The position numbers and the translations under genes are program-made. Shown piece after piece: positions 38,301 to 51,513 of a stretch of DNA of 64,000 nucleotides (the stretch's first letter is position 1; each line of letters begins with the position of its first letter). Source of the DNA: Serinus canaria (Eukaryota; Chordata; Aves; Passeriformes; Fringillidae); the NCBI RefSeq assembly GCF_022539315.1, contig NC_066314.1, forward strand, positions 55,303,180 to 55,367,179, written 5' to 3'. The notes under the pieces were generated by a model that worked only from the letters and a program-made list of their open reading frames with translations, was not told the origin of the DNA and ran no database searches.

Positions 38301-41300
38301 TCAAGATGAATGAAATGCCAAAGTACCAGCACATATGTCAAAGGTGGGATGTAGAACACAGCTCACATGTAAATATATTTATAGTGATACTACTTCTGAC
38401 ATCAGTGTCTCTTTTTCTACTAAGGCCTGGAGATAAATTATAAAATTAAACAAACAAATCCTTTACCAATACATTTTTTTCTCTTATACACAAAACTTTG
38501 AAAATGTACTATGCTGTCATATTACTTCTGCTGTTTCTACTTCACCCTCATTTAGCTGCATCTATCCTATTGAAACCCTTCGTGTCATCTGATTCATGTC
38601 CAGGTAACGAGTCACTGGGATTGTCACCTTTATTTTTCCAGGTATTGCCTCCAGGACTGATGTAAGGAAAAAACAGTCAACAACAACTCCTCCTACCCTG
38701 AAGTCATGTCCACAAAAAACCCCCCTACGTGGTCCACGTGAGATAAAAAAAGGCTGCCCCTGAACTGTGCACTGTCCATCAGCTGATTCACTGGCTGCTT
38801 GAAACACTCACTTGAAAAATTTTAGTTGCACCAGTGAAAAGATTTTCATGGGACATAAAAAAAAAAAAGCTAAAATAAAACTATTCAGTTGAGGGAGGGA
38901 AAGTAAACTGAGATTAAAATGTAAAAATATCTGGGAGGAAAATAAGCAAATTCTGAAACAAACCCACTGTACATTTTTCTTTTCTTTTCCCTTCTGTTTT
39001 ATTTGATCAACATGGTGAAATCTGAACTTTCTTTGATAGTGACAAACATGAGGTTTCCACTAATATGTGTTGAAATTGACATTTATTGTCATTTTTGTTG
39101 AAGGTACAAGCCAGTTAACCTCTGTCAGTAGCTAAGCTCTAATCTACCCCATCCCCACTACATAAGGCAAGGTGTCTTAAACTTTCATCCAAATCCTCTC
39201 ATATTAGCGACACAGTGTTGAGGGACAAAACTCAGAACAGCGATACAGTGTAGAAAACCTCCAAGCAGAAATGTTTTGCTTTTCTACCAAAGAACCAGAA
39301 GAAAGACTGTCCCACAAAGCCAAAATAATCCTTTTATGAATACATTACGAGTGTCCATAGAACAGGTGAAATCCAGCAGCAAATTATGCCGGACACTGTA
39401 TAGCCCTACAGCAAAGCAGTCTCTGCCCCAGATTAGAGCCTCCAGAAACTCAACAAAGGATATGGGAGGAAAACAACGTAGCTCAGGAATTATCAGCGCA
39501 ATGGCAGCACACTATGTTCCTTCCATGTTCTTTAAGGAAAAAATAATGCAAGATTAGCATCACAAAAGGCAGAAGTGGGAAGAAGATGGGATCTGATAAG
39601 AGTCAGTGAGAGGAGGGAAAAAGTGATAAGGAATCAAGTGGCGGGCAGGGTGCTGGAGCTCCACAACGCAGCAAGTGCAGTGATGCGATTCCGAGAGCAG
39701 GCAAAAAAGGAGGCTTGTGCAAAACAGCCAATTAGGAAAACATGGAAAAAACAATCAAAAATATCAGTCACCATCAGCCTCCTTCATATGCCATTTGTGC
39801 AGCTGCTCTGCTGGCTTCAGTCTTTGGTTCAGTGACAAGACCCTAGATGCCGTAAGAGAAGCTGGGCTGACTGCATGACAGAGGAATTAAATTTAAAATG
39901 TGAAGAGGACACAGCATGTAAAAAGTAAGCTTGCAAAGAAAAGTGATGCTCTCTTGGTTTTAGGAAAAATGTACAAATAAGACATACGTAACAAGTGAGG
40001 GCTAATGCTTGCAGTTGAAATGTATTTCTGCATTGCACCTCTCAATCAGTAAAGACAAGCCCTTACTGCACTGATATTAGTCTGACACAGAATACAGCAT
40101 ATTTAAATGATATTATGAACTCAACCTTTACTCCTGTAGTAAATCATAGCTTTTTAAATTGTGACTGAATGGGACATGCTAAGCATTTTGTGGTTAGGTT
40201 ACCATAATGAATTCCAAATCAGTTATGACTGCAAGTTGCTTCATATATACCATGATGGCTAATTGTTGATCCTAATACAATTCCCACTGCCTTGTCAAAG
40301 CACAGCAATACTGCCACACTTGTTGACAGTCTCAACAATGAGGTCAAGCAGTGAGCAGTGCCCAGGAATGAACTGCTTTTTCTCCAGAGGTGGTTACTGC
40401 AGGAGCAGGGGAACAGCCAGTACTGCAACAGCTCTACCACTTTTTGCAATGGATCTTATCAGGGGCTGTCACTCTGCAATCTTGCCTGAGCATCACATTC
40501 TCATGCTATTTCATTTGTAATTACATTGACTGAAAAGATGATTTTCTAATAGGAAGTTAAAGGATAACAATCCAGCAACCTTAAAGAATTGTCTTACATT
40601 ACCAACTTTGCTTATATTTTGAAACATAACCTAGAATAGCCAGGATTTAAAATGAAGGTTTTAAGTTAGAAATAATCATTAGAAACTTTGCTCTTAGACA
40701 GATGAAATTGACCTATGGAAAATGATCACAGAACACAAACTGATGTATGATCCAGAACACACAAATTAAAGTTTCCAGCGCTACACTGAGTCTTATTTTG
40801 AAAGCTCATACTGTATGTTGCAATATTCTAATATTCCTTCACGCAACTGAACATGTGAAAAGGCTCTTCCTTCAGCTTACCTTGCACATCCCATATGAAT
40901 TCTTCAAAACAAGATTCAGCAAGGATCAAATGGACTGCACTGAATTATTTTTATTATGTTTATTAACCAACTGAGATAAAAACAGTTCTCATGGATAAAA
41001 AGCATTAAAATTCTCAATTTTGAATGCACTTTCTAATTACTATTTGATATTGTTTCCATAAGTCTGAAAAAAAGAAACTGACTGGGTAATTGACGAAGCA
41101 GTGTCCTGGTTTCAGGGGTTTTGAGTCTCCTACCTTGTAATTCAGTGGCAGAAATCAAGCTGACTTAAAAACAAATGATCTCTTTATACACTTTTATTTG
41201 TTCTACTAAATAGAAAAGTCCACATCAGTGTAACTCTTCAGGTCAAGAGGACTGCACCTGAGGCAGCAGATCTAAACATATTTGGTTCCTAGCAGGACAT

Positions 41301-42012
41301 TAATCTTGAGGGTTTTTTCTGGTTTCATATAGTACATTCAATTAAATAAATATGACCACAAACTACACTACATTCTATGAACCATTTAGTGAAGAAGCAG
41401 AAACATCAATGTCAAAGTCATCTATGAATGTATGCCAGATCAGAACTCCAGTCTGCTTTACATTCCTGCTGACAGTTCCCATAATGAACATGCAGCATTA
41501 AATAAAAACCATGACCTGTTTAAACAAAGATCAGAGCACCAGCTTTATCTTTGCATTCTCTAATGTTTGTTGTTTGGCATCACAAACTAACACCAAAGCA
41601 AGTCTCTTATTAATAGTAGCCCAGAAGGTTTTCATGCAGGGCATGAGGGGATGGCTGTTGTCCACCAAGAACATTTGTGTATCTTTAAAATGGGCATTTT
41701 ACTTCACAAGAACATATACAGGTATTCTCTGCAGTTACTCTGCTTTAAATTATACCACAGGAGATCAGGAAGAGAAGAAAGGAGATAGACAGGATAATGT
41801 ACAAGCAAGAAATTTTAAAGATTTTTCTCGGATAGCTTGAGACAATGAAACAAACCCCAAGAGACAAGCTAAAACTGTTTAAACATACCATTGAAATTTT
41901 ATGGGTAGTAACTAATATTAATCAGGTCACATACACATCATACAAGGGAAAACTACTACATTTAATAATTTAAAAAAAAAACTATATACAAATAGAAATC
42001 AGTGTGTCATCG

Positions 42013-42050
42013 TTGTCGTCCGTCCCCCCCCCTCCGTCCCTCCCCCCCCC
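42013..42050 (+). repeat. C-rich low-complexity sequence
   Basis: GTC/CGTCC units grade into two runs of nine C, located about 900 bp inside the intron from the CpG island. Confidence 0.85.
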
Positions 42051-42679
42051 ATTTTTGTAGTACACTACCAGAGAATTTACAGTGTCCAGCATCACAAAAC
42101 TGTTTATTACAAATAGGTGCAACACAGATTGCCATTTTTCAATGACTCCATAACTGGTCTTCTCAAAAGATGCATGAATTTTTGGTAGTCAGATTTCAGA
42201 TATACACTTTTAAAATGTAGCCTTGCATTTTAAATATCTACCTTAGAAAAACTGAGTTCACTTCATCACAAGCTAATCGCAAAGTTTAATAATCATGCCT
42301 ACTTATCAATTTATCCAGAATATCCGGAGCTCCTTTACACTAGTCTAAATTAACCACAAAATTCATTAACCTGAAGTTGCAATGGCTATCAATACCATAC
42401 ATTATCAGCAGATCTCTCAATGATAATATTGTAAGGTACAGACTGTGCAAGCAAGAATCTTCAACTATTGATCTTCCGCCAAAGAGAATGGAGCATTTAA
42501 AATCTGCCCAGTTTCTTCACGTTTCCCATCAGTGTTACCCACGGACAAGCACAACCATTTATAAATGTATTCCACACTGCCCATTTGAAAGTGCGAGATA
42601 GAAAACGCTAATCTTAAGAAAGCAATGCAAAGAACTGAAATCTCTGTCTAAATGTCCTCAACCTTTCAGCCTTTTTATC

Positions 42680-42738
42680 AGGGTTTTTGGGGTTTTTTGG
42701 TTTTTTTGGTTTTTTTGTTTTTTTTTTTTTTTTTTTGG
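42680..42738 (+). repeat. T-rich low-complexity run
   Basis: GGGTTTTTGGGG-like units merge into a long poly(T) stretch of about 20 bases. Confidence 0.9.
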
Positions 42739-43223
42739 TCTGCTATACTGCTATACTGCTTTAAGCGTGCTGGATACCAAAAAACGGCGCAATAAATCAC
42801 ATGCAAATCGGCATGAATCCTACCAAACTTATTCGAGCGGTTTCCTCCCGGAACAAAACTTTGGAGGTCACTCAATCCTCTCCTACGACAAAGGGAAGTT
42901 CTTCCTCTTCCATCACCCCTTCCCCCGGCTGTGCGAGGGGACTATCGGGGAAGGCACGCACGGCTTTTCCGCGGGGGCTTCCTTCGAGGTGTTGGCCGGT
43001 GACGCTGAGCACGGCGGGGGGGGATGCGAGGGACAAGCGGCCGCGGCGCCCGGGGGACCCAGTCCGGCCTCCGCGGCAACTCTGCGAACAAAGTAACTTC
43101 GCGGCTGGGCGGCGGCGGGGCACGACGGGGCAGCGGCCGCTCAGCCCTCGCCAGCGAGCGCTCGCACCGCCAGGGAGAGCAGCCCCGGAGGGTCAGGCAG
43201 GGTCCCCGGAGCGCGGTGCCAGC

Positions 43224-43230
43224 CCTTACC
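43224..43230 (-). other. Splice donor G|GTAAGG
   Basis: Minus-strand donor within the CpG island. The exon side ends AAG at 43230 and the intron starts GTAAGG, matching the U1 consensus at most positions. It is the strongest minus-strand donor I see in the island. Confidence 0.5.
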
Positions 43231-43372
43231 TTGCTCCGCAGCCGCTCCGCACGGCCGGCGGCAGCAGCGCCGCGGGGCCGGGGCACGGGATGCTGCGAGG
43301 CTCCCGGCGCCTCTCCCTCCGCCTCTCTCCCGATCCTCAGAAAAGCCCTTCCCCGCCCCCCCTCGCTCACCG
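43230..43372 (-). other. MPPED1: Candidate non-coding first exon of MPPED1
   Basis: The minus strand reads GAGCAAG|GTAAGGGC at the 43230/43229 boundary, a near-consensus donor inside the CpG island. This would end a 5' exon that joins the acceptor before 30886, giving a first intron of about 12.3 kb. The 5' limit is not visible; the upper coordinate is only a guess placed next to a run of 16 C on the plus strand. No conserved protein sequence is recognisable in it, so I treat it as untranslated. Confidence 0.45.
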
Positions 43373-43388
43373 CCCCCCCCCCCCCCCC
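43373..43388 (+). repeat. C16 homopolymer within the CpG island
   Basis: Sixteen consecutive C, i.e. a G16 run on the MPPED1 sense strand. It lies just upstream of the candidate first-exon donors and is likely able to form a G-quadruplex. Such runs are also error-prone in assemblies. Confidence 0.9.
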
Positions 43389-43428
43389 GCCCGTCTCCCT
43401 CTCTCTAGCTTTGGGGCATAGATATTAT

Positions 43429-43473
43429 GTATATATATATGTGTGTGTGTGTGCGTGTGCATATATACATATC
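43429..43473 (+). repeat. TA/TG compound microsatellite
   Basis: (TA)n followed by (TG)n and another TA stretch, inside the GC-rich island. Confidence 0.9.
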
Positions 43474-46400
43474 TATTTTTTTTTTTTTATGAAGCCAAGG
43501 GGAAGCTTGGTTGGGAGAAGCAAAACCCTGACGCACTTGGGGGTGGGTAGGTGGGGGGTGCGGCTGGGGGGGTTTCAGACCCTCGCACGGCAACACAAGC
43601 GGACCCATCCCCCCCGTCTCCTCGGTCCCCAGCCGGGGGAGGCTGTCGAACCTCGCCGCCTTCCACCGATCCCGCATCGGGAACGGGCCCTGCGCGCGAT
43701 TCTCCCGCCCGGGGCAGCCGCCCGGACCCCAGCACCGATCCCCATCCCTGTGGGGGCAGCGGGACGGGGGATCTCCCTAAATACGTACCCTGCCCTCCGG
43801 GGCTGGCTTGAGGACGCAGGATTTAGTGCGAGCGATCGTCTCCTTCTCCGGGAGCTCAGCCTCCCCTCCCCCCCGCCTCCCCTCCCCCGCCTCCCCCACC
43901 TCCTTTGGGGGGCCAGGAATCCCCCACTGCCGGCCCTGCCTCCTCCCCGCCCGGCCGGAGCGCTGATGCGCCGGGGCCGCGGTGCTGCATGGCCCCGGAG
44001 CTCGGTGCCCGCGGCCGGGCTGCGCTGCGGCGGAGCGCGGGCTGTCCCCTCCCGCCGCGGGCGCGGGTCAGCGGGGGCGGCGCGGGGCCGCCTCCGGCGG
44101 GAGGGGAGGCTGCGAGCCCCGGCCCCGCCGAGTGGCTGAGCGGCCCGGGGCACGGCATCCTTGGGGAGCGTGTGTGTGCGGTCGGGAGGCAGGAACTCCG
44201 CGCCGGCCTTTCGGGGGGTGGGGGGTGCCGCTGGTCCCCCTCCTTCCCGCAGCGGTCAGAGGGAAGTTTGGCGCCGGGGCTGCGGGGGGCTCTCCGGGCA
44301 GCGCCCCGGGGCCAAGAGAGACGCTGCCCGTCCCTTCGGCAGCGCAGGTGGTGGTGGGCGAGAAGAGCACCGGGGGAACTCCGGAGGTCCAGTCCTGGAG
44401 GGTGCAGGGGGTCACGGGAGTGGCCGAGGGAAGGTCCCTTCCCTGACAGTGCTTGGTGTATTTCTCAGAGGCACCGAGCACGCACAGCTTCCCTCTGCAT
44501 CGAAATCAGGCCATCGTAGAGTCATAAATATATAATATTGCATTCCTATGATATTATGAGTAGAGAGCAGGAGAGTTAAACGCATGCATTGAGGAGAGGC
44601 AAATTACATGTAAAGGGCTTTACTGCACAACTGCAGAGCGATTCTCAAATGAAAAAAATTCAGATCCTTACAAGAATAAATTTAATTCCTGCTCGCATGT
44701 TCCCGTATCGCCTGCTAGACAAGAAAGCTTGCTGGATATCGAGCAACGATTAGTGGAGTTACATCTGGGTTAGGTGCACATGGTGACTTACTGCTGATCA
44801 AACAGCAGTCTGAAAATCCCGAGCTGGATAATACCCATTCTGGACAGAATAACTGTACTTTCCACATCTCTTCCAGGTCAGGGTGAAACAGACAGCCCTG
44901 GGAAGCGTTCTGGAGGAAAGAAAAGAAGCCATCGAGCCCCACACACGGCGCTGTATGACCGCGCAGAGCCAAACAAACTCACGCAGGCTCTGCCCGGGGC
45001 AGGGGGACCCCTCGGCTGCCCTCCGAGAAGTTCCCGTGCCCTGGGCAGAGGCTCGGAACCCCAAAACTGGACCTGAAAACCTTCCCCCTCAGCTTCCATT
45101 GCTGGCAAAACATACGAATTTATCTTGAAAGTTCGCATTTTGACATGTCAGCGGTTTTGCAATATAAATGTGCTTGAGAAATTTTTGATCGGCCTAATGG
45201 TTAGGACCTATTAGAAGCTGCAGAACATATTCACAATCAATTCACTTATTCAGATGCATGAATACAAGCTTGGAAAAGTAATTACAGGCACCTTTTTTTC
45301 GGAAATCTTGAGTCTGTGTGCTTTCCCCATGGGAGATATGAGTAATAAATTTCTACTTAAAAAAAAAAAAAAAGATGAAAATGTGTTAAGCATTGTTCTT
45401 ATTTATTTTTATCTTTAATATTAAAAATTGTTGATTAAATGTTCCAGCTGAGGCAAGGGTGGCTGGATGCAAATCCTTAATTTTCAGAGAAAAATGAAAA
45501 TTCTTAATTTCAAATATTCTTTAAAAGAGCAAGCAGAAAGATTTGATACTGGTAATTGAGATCTTCTTTTCAATTTTTAAATTTTAGTTGTCTTTTGTAA
45601 GAGAAATGGATTTTTCTTTTTTGGTGAATGTGTAAACAGAAATCAGCTGATCAGTATTAGTAGATCTGGCCATTTTTCTTTTTCAGCTGGGAGTTAATGT
45701 TGTATCTGTGGTGTTAACATCATATCTATACACATTAAATACATCTGATTTAGCTTTAAAATAACTTATTAAAAATAATTTCTTACCCTCTATTGTTACA
45801 AAATGGTGAATAGTACTTGACATGTTTAGTTATTTATGATTTGCATCAAGTTCTCTCTGTATGAAAACTGACATTCAACTAAAATTTATTTGAGGTCATT
45901 TAAAATTAATTGTTAAAACTATCTTAAAAATGCTTGATGCATTTGAAAAGTATCTTTGCATTTTAAAATATTTTATGAAGTAACTGAAATAATGGCCCCT
46001 AGAAAGGGAATTAAATTGGAAGCTTCTGGTAGCCACAGCTTTTACAATCTTAAAAAAAGCAGATCTTATCCTCTCACTTGGGTTTAGCTGTAGATTCACA
46101 GAGGAAAATAGGCAATCATACTTTTTCTTCTCTAATGCTGATTTTTCAGCTTTAATAGTCCTTAACTGAACTACTTAAATGGATTGAAACAAAGAAGATA
46201 CTCACCCTGCCTGCAGAAGAAACTGCAGCTCTCAAAAATTGCTTTCCTGCATCAGTTACATCCTGTTCCATCTGCTTAGCCAGGGCACTCAGTCAGGCTG
46301 GTGTTGTCACCTTCTGAAGCTCAGGAGCAGCAAACATCTCTTTGTGTCAATTGAAGAGGTGCAGACAAAATTTCAACAAAATGTTACGTGATTTTTTTGT

Positions 46401-47311
46401 TTTAAATAAAAAAAATTTGGGGAAGATACTAAGGAATTATGTTGTCTAGCAAGGACAATCCCAGTTTGTGGGGAATTTGATCAAATTCTGGGATAATGAA
46501 GCAAGGGACCCCTAAATAGTTAGCTTTGGTTTTAAAGATTGTTACTTCAAGGTGGAAGGGCTTATATATCTCATTTTTGAATTACTATTTTTGAAGATGG
46601 AAAACACTCTGTGTGAGCACTTAGGTAGCAACAGACAAAAATTAATTTCAACTGATAGGGGAGGAAATGATCCTCTTATCTAAAGTGAAAGGCAGTTGGG
46701 CAAATGAAGTTCAGATGATCACTGGGGAAGGCAGAAATAGATGATAAGCATAAACCTGTATACCAGTGCATCATTTTGGCTGAATTTTTGTACTTGATTT
46801 GGCTTCTTGGTGGTTGGCAATTATTTATATATAGTTTAAATTAAACCTGTGCATCAAAACCACCCATTAAATTAACAAATCCAGCGCAGTTTAGGATTTT
46901 TTTTTAATGTTTCTTGAGCAGTTTTTCCAGATAAGAGTTATTGCAGACTTCTGTCCAGCACAGTGTCACAGCAGAAGAGGAGCAGTAGATCACTGCTGAG
47001 TGACATCCTACAGCTCTGAAATGTGCCATCCATCTCCTCGCAGGTTCTCTGTTCCCCATCACTTCTGGGACGTCAGACTTCCTGCACATGCCCTGCAGAG
47101 CTCATCTGTGCCTGTGCACTCCAGCCTGCACCTCCCAGGTGCTTTCCTGAGGCATCAGATGGAATGCATGTGTGCAAGGAGTAGCTGATCCACGCAGTCT
47201 GGGTGGTCTTTGCCAGGACAGGAGGGTATGTGGTGCACCTGAGCTCTGAGGCATGGCTGAATGTCCATGAAACCCAGACAAATACAGAGGAACATCAGAT
47301 TGTGCGTGGGC

Positions 47312-47352
47312 ATGGTTATCACATGGTTATCACATGGTTATCACGTTATCAC
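47312..47352 (+). repeat. 11-bp tandem repeat (ATGGTTATCAC)
   Basis: Three exact copies of ATGGTTATCAC (47312, 47323, 47334) and a partial fourth (GTTATCAC). The repeat runs into a CACGTG E-box at about 47350-47355. Confidence 0.93.
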
Positions 47353-49710
47353 GTGTTGTCCAGAATGGAAAGATCTGTTCCTCAGGCAGTGGAGCTTCAT
47401 GCTGCTAACACACACACACAAGAATAAAAGTTTAAAGGGTTTTTTTTTGCTAAATTTTACATATTTTCCACAGAAATTTGGAAGTGGGTCTGATGAATGA
47501 CTAATATTGCATTGTCATTTCTTTATTGGGGAGGAGGCCTCTAACCTGTGTGATATTTTTAAGCTAATAAATAGACAGCTAATTCTTAACACTAAACTTA
47601 CCAATCAAATCAGCCTCATGTTGTATTGCAGTAAACCTTAGCGATCTCTTTTCAGCTGGGGTTAGGTGTTCCCTGCAACTCCTCATAAAATACAGAGCTG
47701 TGGTACTCTGCCTGTGGGGAAAAAGCCTGGAGCTACATAGTGATGTATCTGTTCAGCAGTGTGAGACAGAAATTCCCTATTCACAGCCCTGCACAGTCAA
47801 CATTGCCTGCTGGTAAACTTTAAATTGCCCGAGTTGCTTAATGTCAGGATTAAAAGCCATTTGTTTCTTTCCTGTCCTATGCTGTGTTTGGCAAAACAGA
47901 AGGAACAAAAGTCTCACAATTGCTTGCATACCCAGCAAACAATTGCACATTGTCCAATTGTATGGGTTTTTCTTGTTCTTAAAAATATGGTCTAATAATA
48001 CTATAGATACCAGAAGACCTTTTCATTTGCCCATTGTGAGCAAAATGAAAAGCTGAAGTCTTGAATACCAAAGTGCAATTCTGTGACTTGTGAAACTGAG
48101 TAGGTATATCCAGCAGCTACTGAAAAATGGTGGGACAAAACCTCAAACAAGCTATCATTGTTTCTTCCCTAAGATGCCAATAAAAAAAGGCTTTGGAATA
48201 ATATTCAGCTTTTAATTAAGACAAATGAGAAATGTCACAAATAATGCATGTTACAGGTCACAACAAAACCATGTGGAATGTAGAGAAACTCCTGCAGAGT
48301 TTCTCCTTAAACACTGATGAAATTCCAAGTCTCATTTAACATGAGTTTTTCTTGAACTTTACTACTGTGTCAGAGGCTGAGGTACTGCAAATGACTCTAA
48401 AACCTGAACAGCAGTTGCTTATGTTCCTAATAGTAAGATGAAATATCTGTATCCTCCTGCATTAAAAATAGAAAATGAAGTAGAAAAAAAAAAGAGAAAA
48501 CAAAGTATTTGCATTTTGAAAACTGTAGAAATATATATCTGGAACAGCTCTAAAAGATGAGATGCTTTTCAGTATTGTAAATCAAAAAATATTACTGGGA
48601 GGCCATCTAGAGCAATAAAAGGTTTTTTGTTTGGCTGGTTGGTTTTCATCAGTGATATGTATTGTTCAGCTGAGGAGAAAAAGTCCATTTCAACAATCAA
48701 GAGGACATATTTCTGCTCCTATTTTAGGAACATATTCCTTTTATAGGCATTAAACACAGTTTACTATTGGAAAATTTTCATTTATTACATCTGCTTCATG
48801 TAGGGTCTTTCATGTAAACATTATAAAAAGGATTTAGTGTTGGATTTAGAAGTTGGGGTTTGGGGTTTTTTGCCCTTTGTTCTCATGTTGTATTTTATTT
48901 CTTTGGAGAACTCTTTTTTCCCCCCTTTCAGGAAATTTCACATAATCTTTTCCATTCGTCATCAGCCAGGTTGCTGATTACCAGAGTAACTGCCAAGCTT
49001 TCAACTCCTTGTCATCAATGGGCTGTGAATGACAGACAGCATTAATGTTGGCAAGCTCCCACTCTCCTTTTTGCCTTTCCCAAATGCACTAATACAGCAA
49101 AAGAAAAGCTGCAGCTTTATTTTACTCACCCTAATAACATAACAATTAAATCAGAGAAGCACACAATTCAGTCAAATAAACCCATCACGACAAGGAAATT
49201 CAGAGGTAAGGGAAGTGTGGATCTATCATTTAGAGAGAAACATGAGCAGAGTCTTCCTTTCCTTTCCTGGCACTCCAGTGACTGCAGTGTTTGACCTTTG
49301 GTGAGACAATGAGTCCAGCATCCAGGAACCACTCTCTTACAGCCTCGGGAAAGGCCTCCAGTGTTTCCCCTCCTGTTGCACCTTTGGGTTAAGCATAAAG
49401 GGAATGATTAGCTTCTCCCACAAGTGATCTGCTGTCCCCCATGTAGGGGATGGCTGGATAAGGAACAAGAAGGATGGGGGTCAGAATGTACAGTCTAGGC
49501 AGCACTGCACACCTTGGCCACCAGAAGGACATGGCATTCTCCTGAGCTTTGAGGAAGCCTTGAGTCTTAGGTTTAATGTCTGTAGTGGCTAGAGGACAGC
49601 CAGGAGTCAGGAGAAGGTCAAAACCAGAGTCCTCACCTCACTTGCAGGGCACTGTGGAAATCTGTGGAAAGCACATACACCACAGAAGCAGATAAACTAT
49701 CAGGAGATGA

Positions 49711-49742
49711 ATATAAATATAAATATAAATATATATATATAT
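49711..49742 (+). repeat. (ATATAA)n / (TA)n microsatellite
   Basis: Four ATATAA-type units followed by a TA run. Confidence 0.9.
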
Positions 49743-51513
49743 GTTTCCCTGGATTGAGGCCAGTGAAGAAGTTACTGGCTCATAGAAAAGCAATGGAATT
49801 TCCCCATAAACCTCTGATTTCGCGCAGCAGTGTTCTAGGATGGGAAGCAAGCACTCCTAAGGAGGCTGAGAACTGCCTGCCACGAGCTCTGTTAGCACAG
49901 CTCTGAGGCTAGCAACAGAGCCTGTCTCATCCTTCAAGACATCCTTAAAAGTAACACAGTTGGCTTACAAGAAAAAGCAACTTTACAGTAATGCAAAGGA
50001 ATAGTGGGACTAAATGCTGACAGAAGAAAATAAGGGCTATTACACAACTAGCCAGAAACAAGGGGCACCATATTCAAAATGGAAAAGCTAGGACCTTTCT
50101 CAGCTTGTATTTGTCCAAACCCTTAGGCCAGCTTGGCTAAACAGACTAAGTCTGTCTGCTTGTGCAATTTGGGTGAATAATGGTGACTGTTAGCTGACAG
50201 GTGGTACCTTATAAATCCAGCCTGTGCCAAATTCTCTGAGGAACTGTTCAGTACATACTGTAAGTAAATATGTAAGTTCTGTGGAGTAAGTCATTTACAA
50301 CTCTGAACAAATTGTCCTAAAATACTAAAAGCAGCTCAGTATGATGATAATTTTCCAAAGGAAGAAAACTTTGGCTGAAATAATCTTTTAGACAAAGTTT
50401 AAAGCAGGATTTCTTGTAGGTCTAGAGCTGGGGTGATTTTTTTATATGCCTGCTAATGTGGCTAAAGTGTAGTGAAAAGCAAAAAGGAAAAAAAATGGAG
50501 GCAAGTAAAACATAAAAATGTAAACCCACTGGATAAAAATCATAGTTGTATAAGGAAAACACTAAAGATATGGAGTTGGAGGTTTCTGTTAGATTTGTTA
50601 TGATACATTACTGTTGCTTTAAACAGCCAGTTGCAAAATGGCCCAAAAGACATTTTGGTTGAGTGTCATGATTTTCTACTTGATTCAGCAAAGATCAAGG
50701 CTGCAGTGTTCCAAGCCAGCTCCAGGCCCTCAGAGGGAGAAACAGCACATCAAACACCCACCTCATCTGTTTTTGCCATCAAGCAAAGAAAGAAAAGGCC
50801 ACAAAGGACATGGAAAAAACATATCAGAAAGGCATAACTGAGCCTTCAGCTGTTCTTGTGTGTCAACCATAATTCTTGTTAGGAAAAAAAAACATGGCAG
50901 ATTTGGTTCCTGTGTAGAAACTACCTTGAACACTTTAAAAGACTTGCTCTGAGTTTCCATGAATAGATGATTCCCAAGACTCTGTAAAAATTTAATCTGA
51001 TTTTCAGACTAAATACTACGTGAAGTTTGGCAATACAAATTGCCCTAAAAATGAGAGAAAATGCTTTTACTGCGAGCAAGGTTTGCATCATTTAATGTGG
51101 TGGCCTTTGGTTGTCATAGTGGGCAGCTACATTTGAGGCATTGCTAACAGAGGCTTTGGTCCATGACTACTCCTGCCTTACTCACTGCACTAAATAACAC
51201 CTTGGGCATATGTTGGTATCTTTGAACAAAATAAGATATATTTACAAATAGGTTGGGATCAACCCAAAGCTGCGGGCCTGAAACTGCACCCAAAGCAATG
51301 GGGATTGTATTAAAATAAATGAAGTTAGGACACATATAACAGCAGAGAGGGGAATTCTACTCTTAGGATCTTTGGACACCAGAGAACTCCCCAGAGACTT
51401 CCAGATGTGCAGTTCTGAGGGACTTTAATCCTACCAGAAAAAGGTTTTTCCTGGTTTTTTTTTTTTTGCAATATCATACAACATTTGCATAAACCATGTC
51501 ATTTCAGTGATCA

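Larger units (their letters stand above)
30887..42929. other. Probable MPPED1 first intron
   Basis: About 12 kb of AT-rich non-coding DNA between the acceptor at 30887 and the CpG island. It holds a 14-bp-arm hairpin at 31505, a 24-A run at 33400, the GGGGAA purine tract at 33508, a 21-A run at 35318, C-rich low-complexity DNA at 42020 and a long T-rich run at 42680. Open frames such as 32521-32877 minus and 38562-38807 minus show no family resemblance I recognise. Confidence 0.6.
42930..44450. promoter_or_regulatory. MPPED1: CpG island, probable main MPPED1 promoter
   Basis: This stretch of about 1.5 kb is strongly GC-rich and full of CpG dinucleotides, in contrast to the AT-rich DNA on both sides. 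It sits 12 kb upstream of the first MPPED1 coding exon, on the expected side. It contains at least two minus-strand splice donors that could end a first exon: AAG|GTAAGG at 43229 (strong) and GTGAGC at about 43371. No clear TATA box is positioned for a minus-strand start, which is usual for CpG-island promoters. Several long open frames cross the island on both strands, but they are low-complexity Pro/Arg/Gly/Ala sequences, as expected of any GC-rich DNA, and I do not call them genes. The island may be bidirectional. Confidence 0.7.

Noticed and set aside
43024..44519. Long open frames on both strands in the CpG island (up to 371 codons)
   Set aside because: They are Pro/Arg/Gly/Ala-rich, overlap each other on all frames and match no domain. 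GC-rich DNA lacks stop codons by composition.
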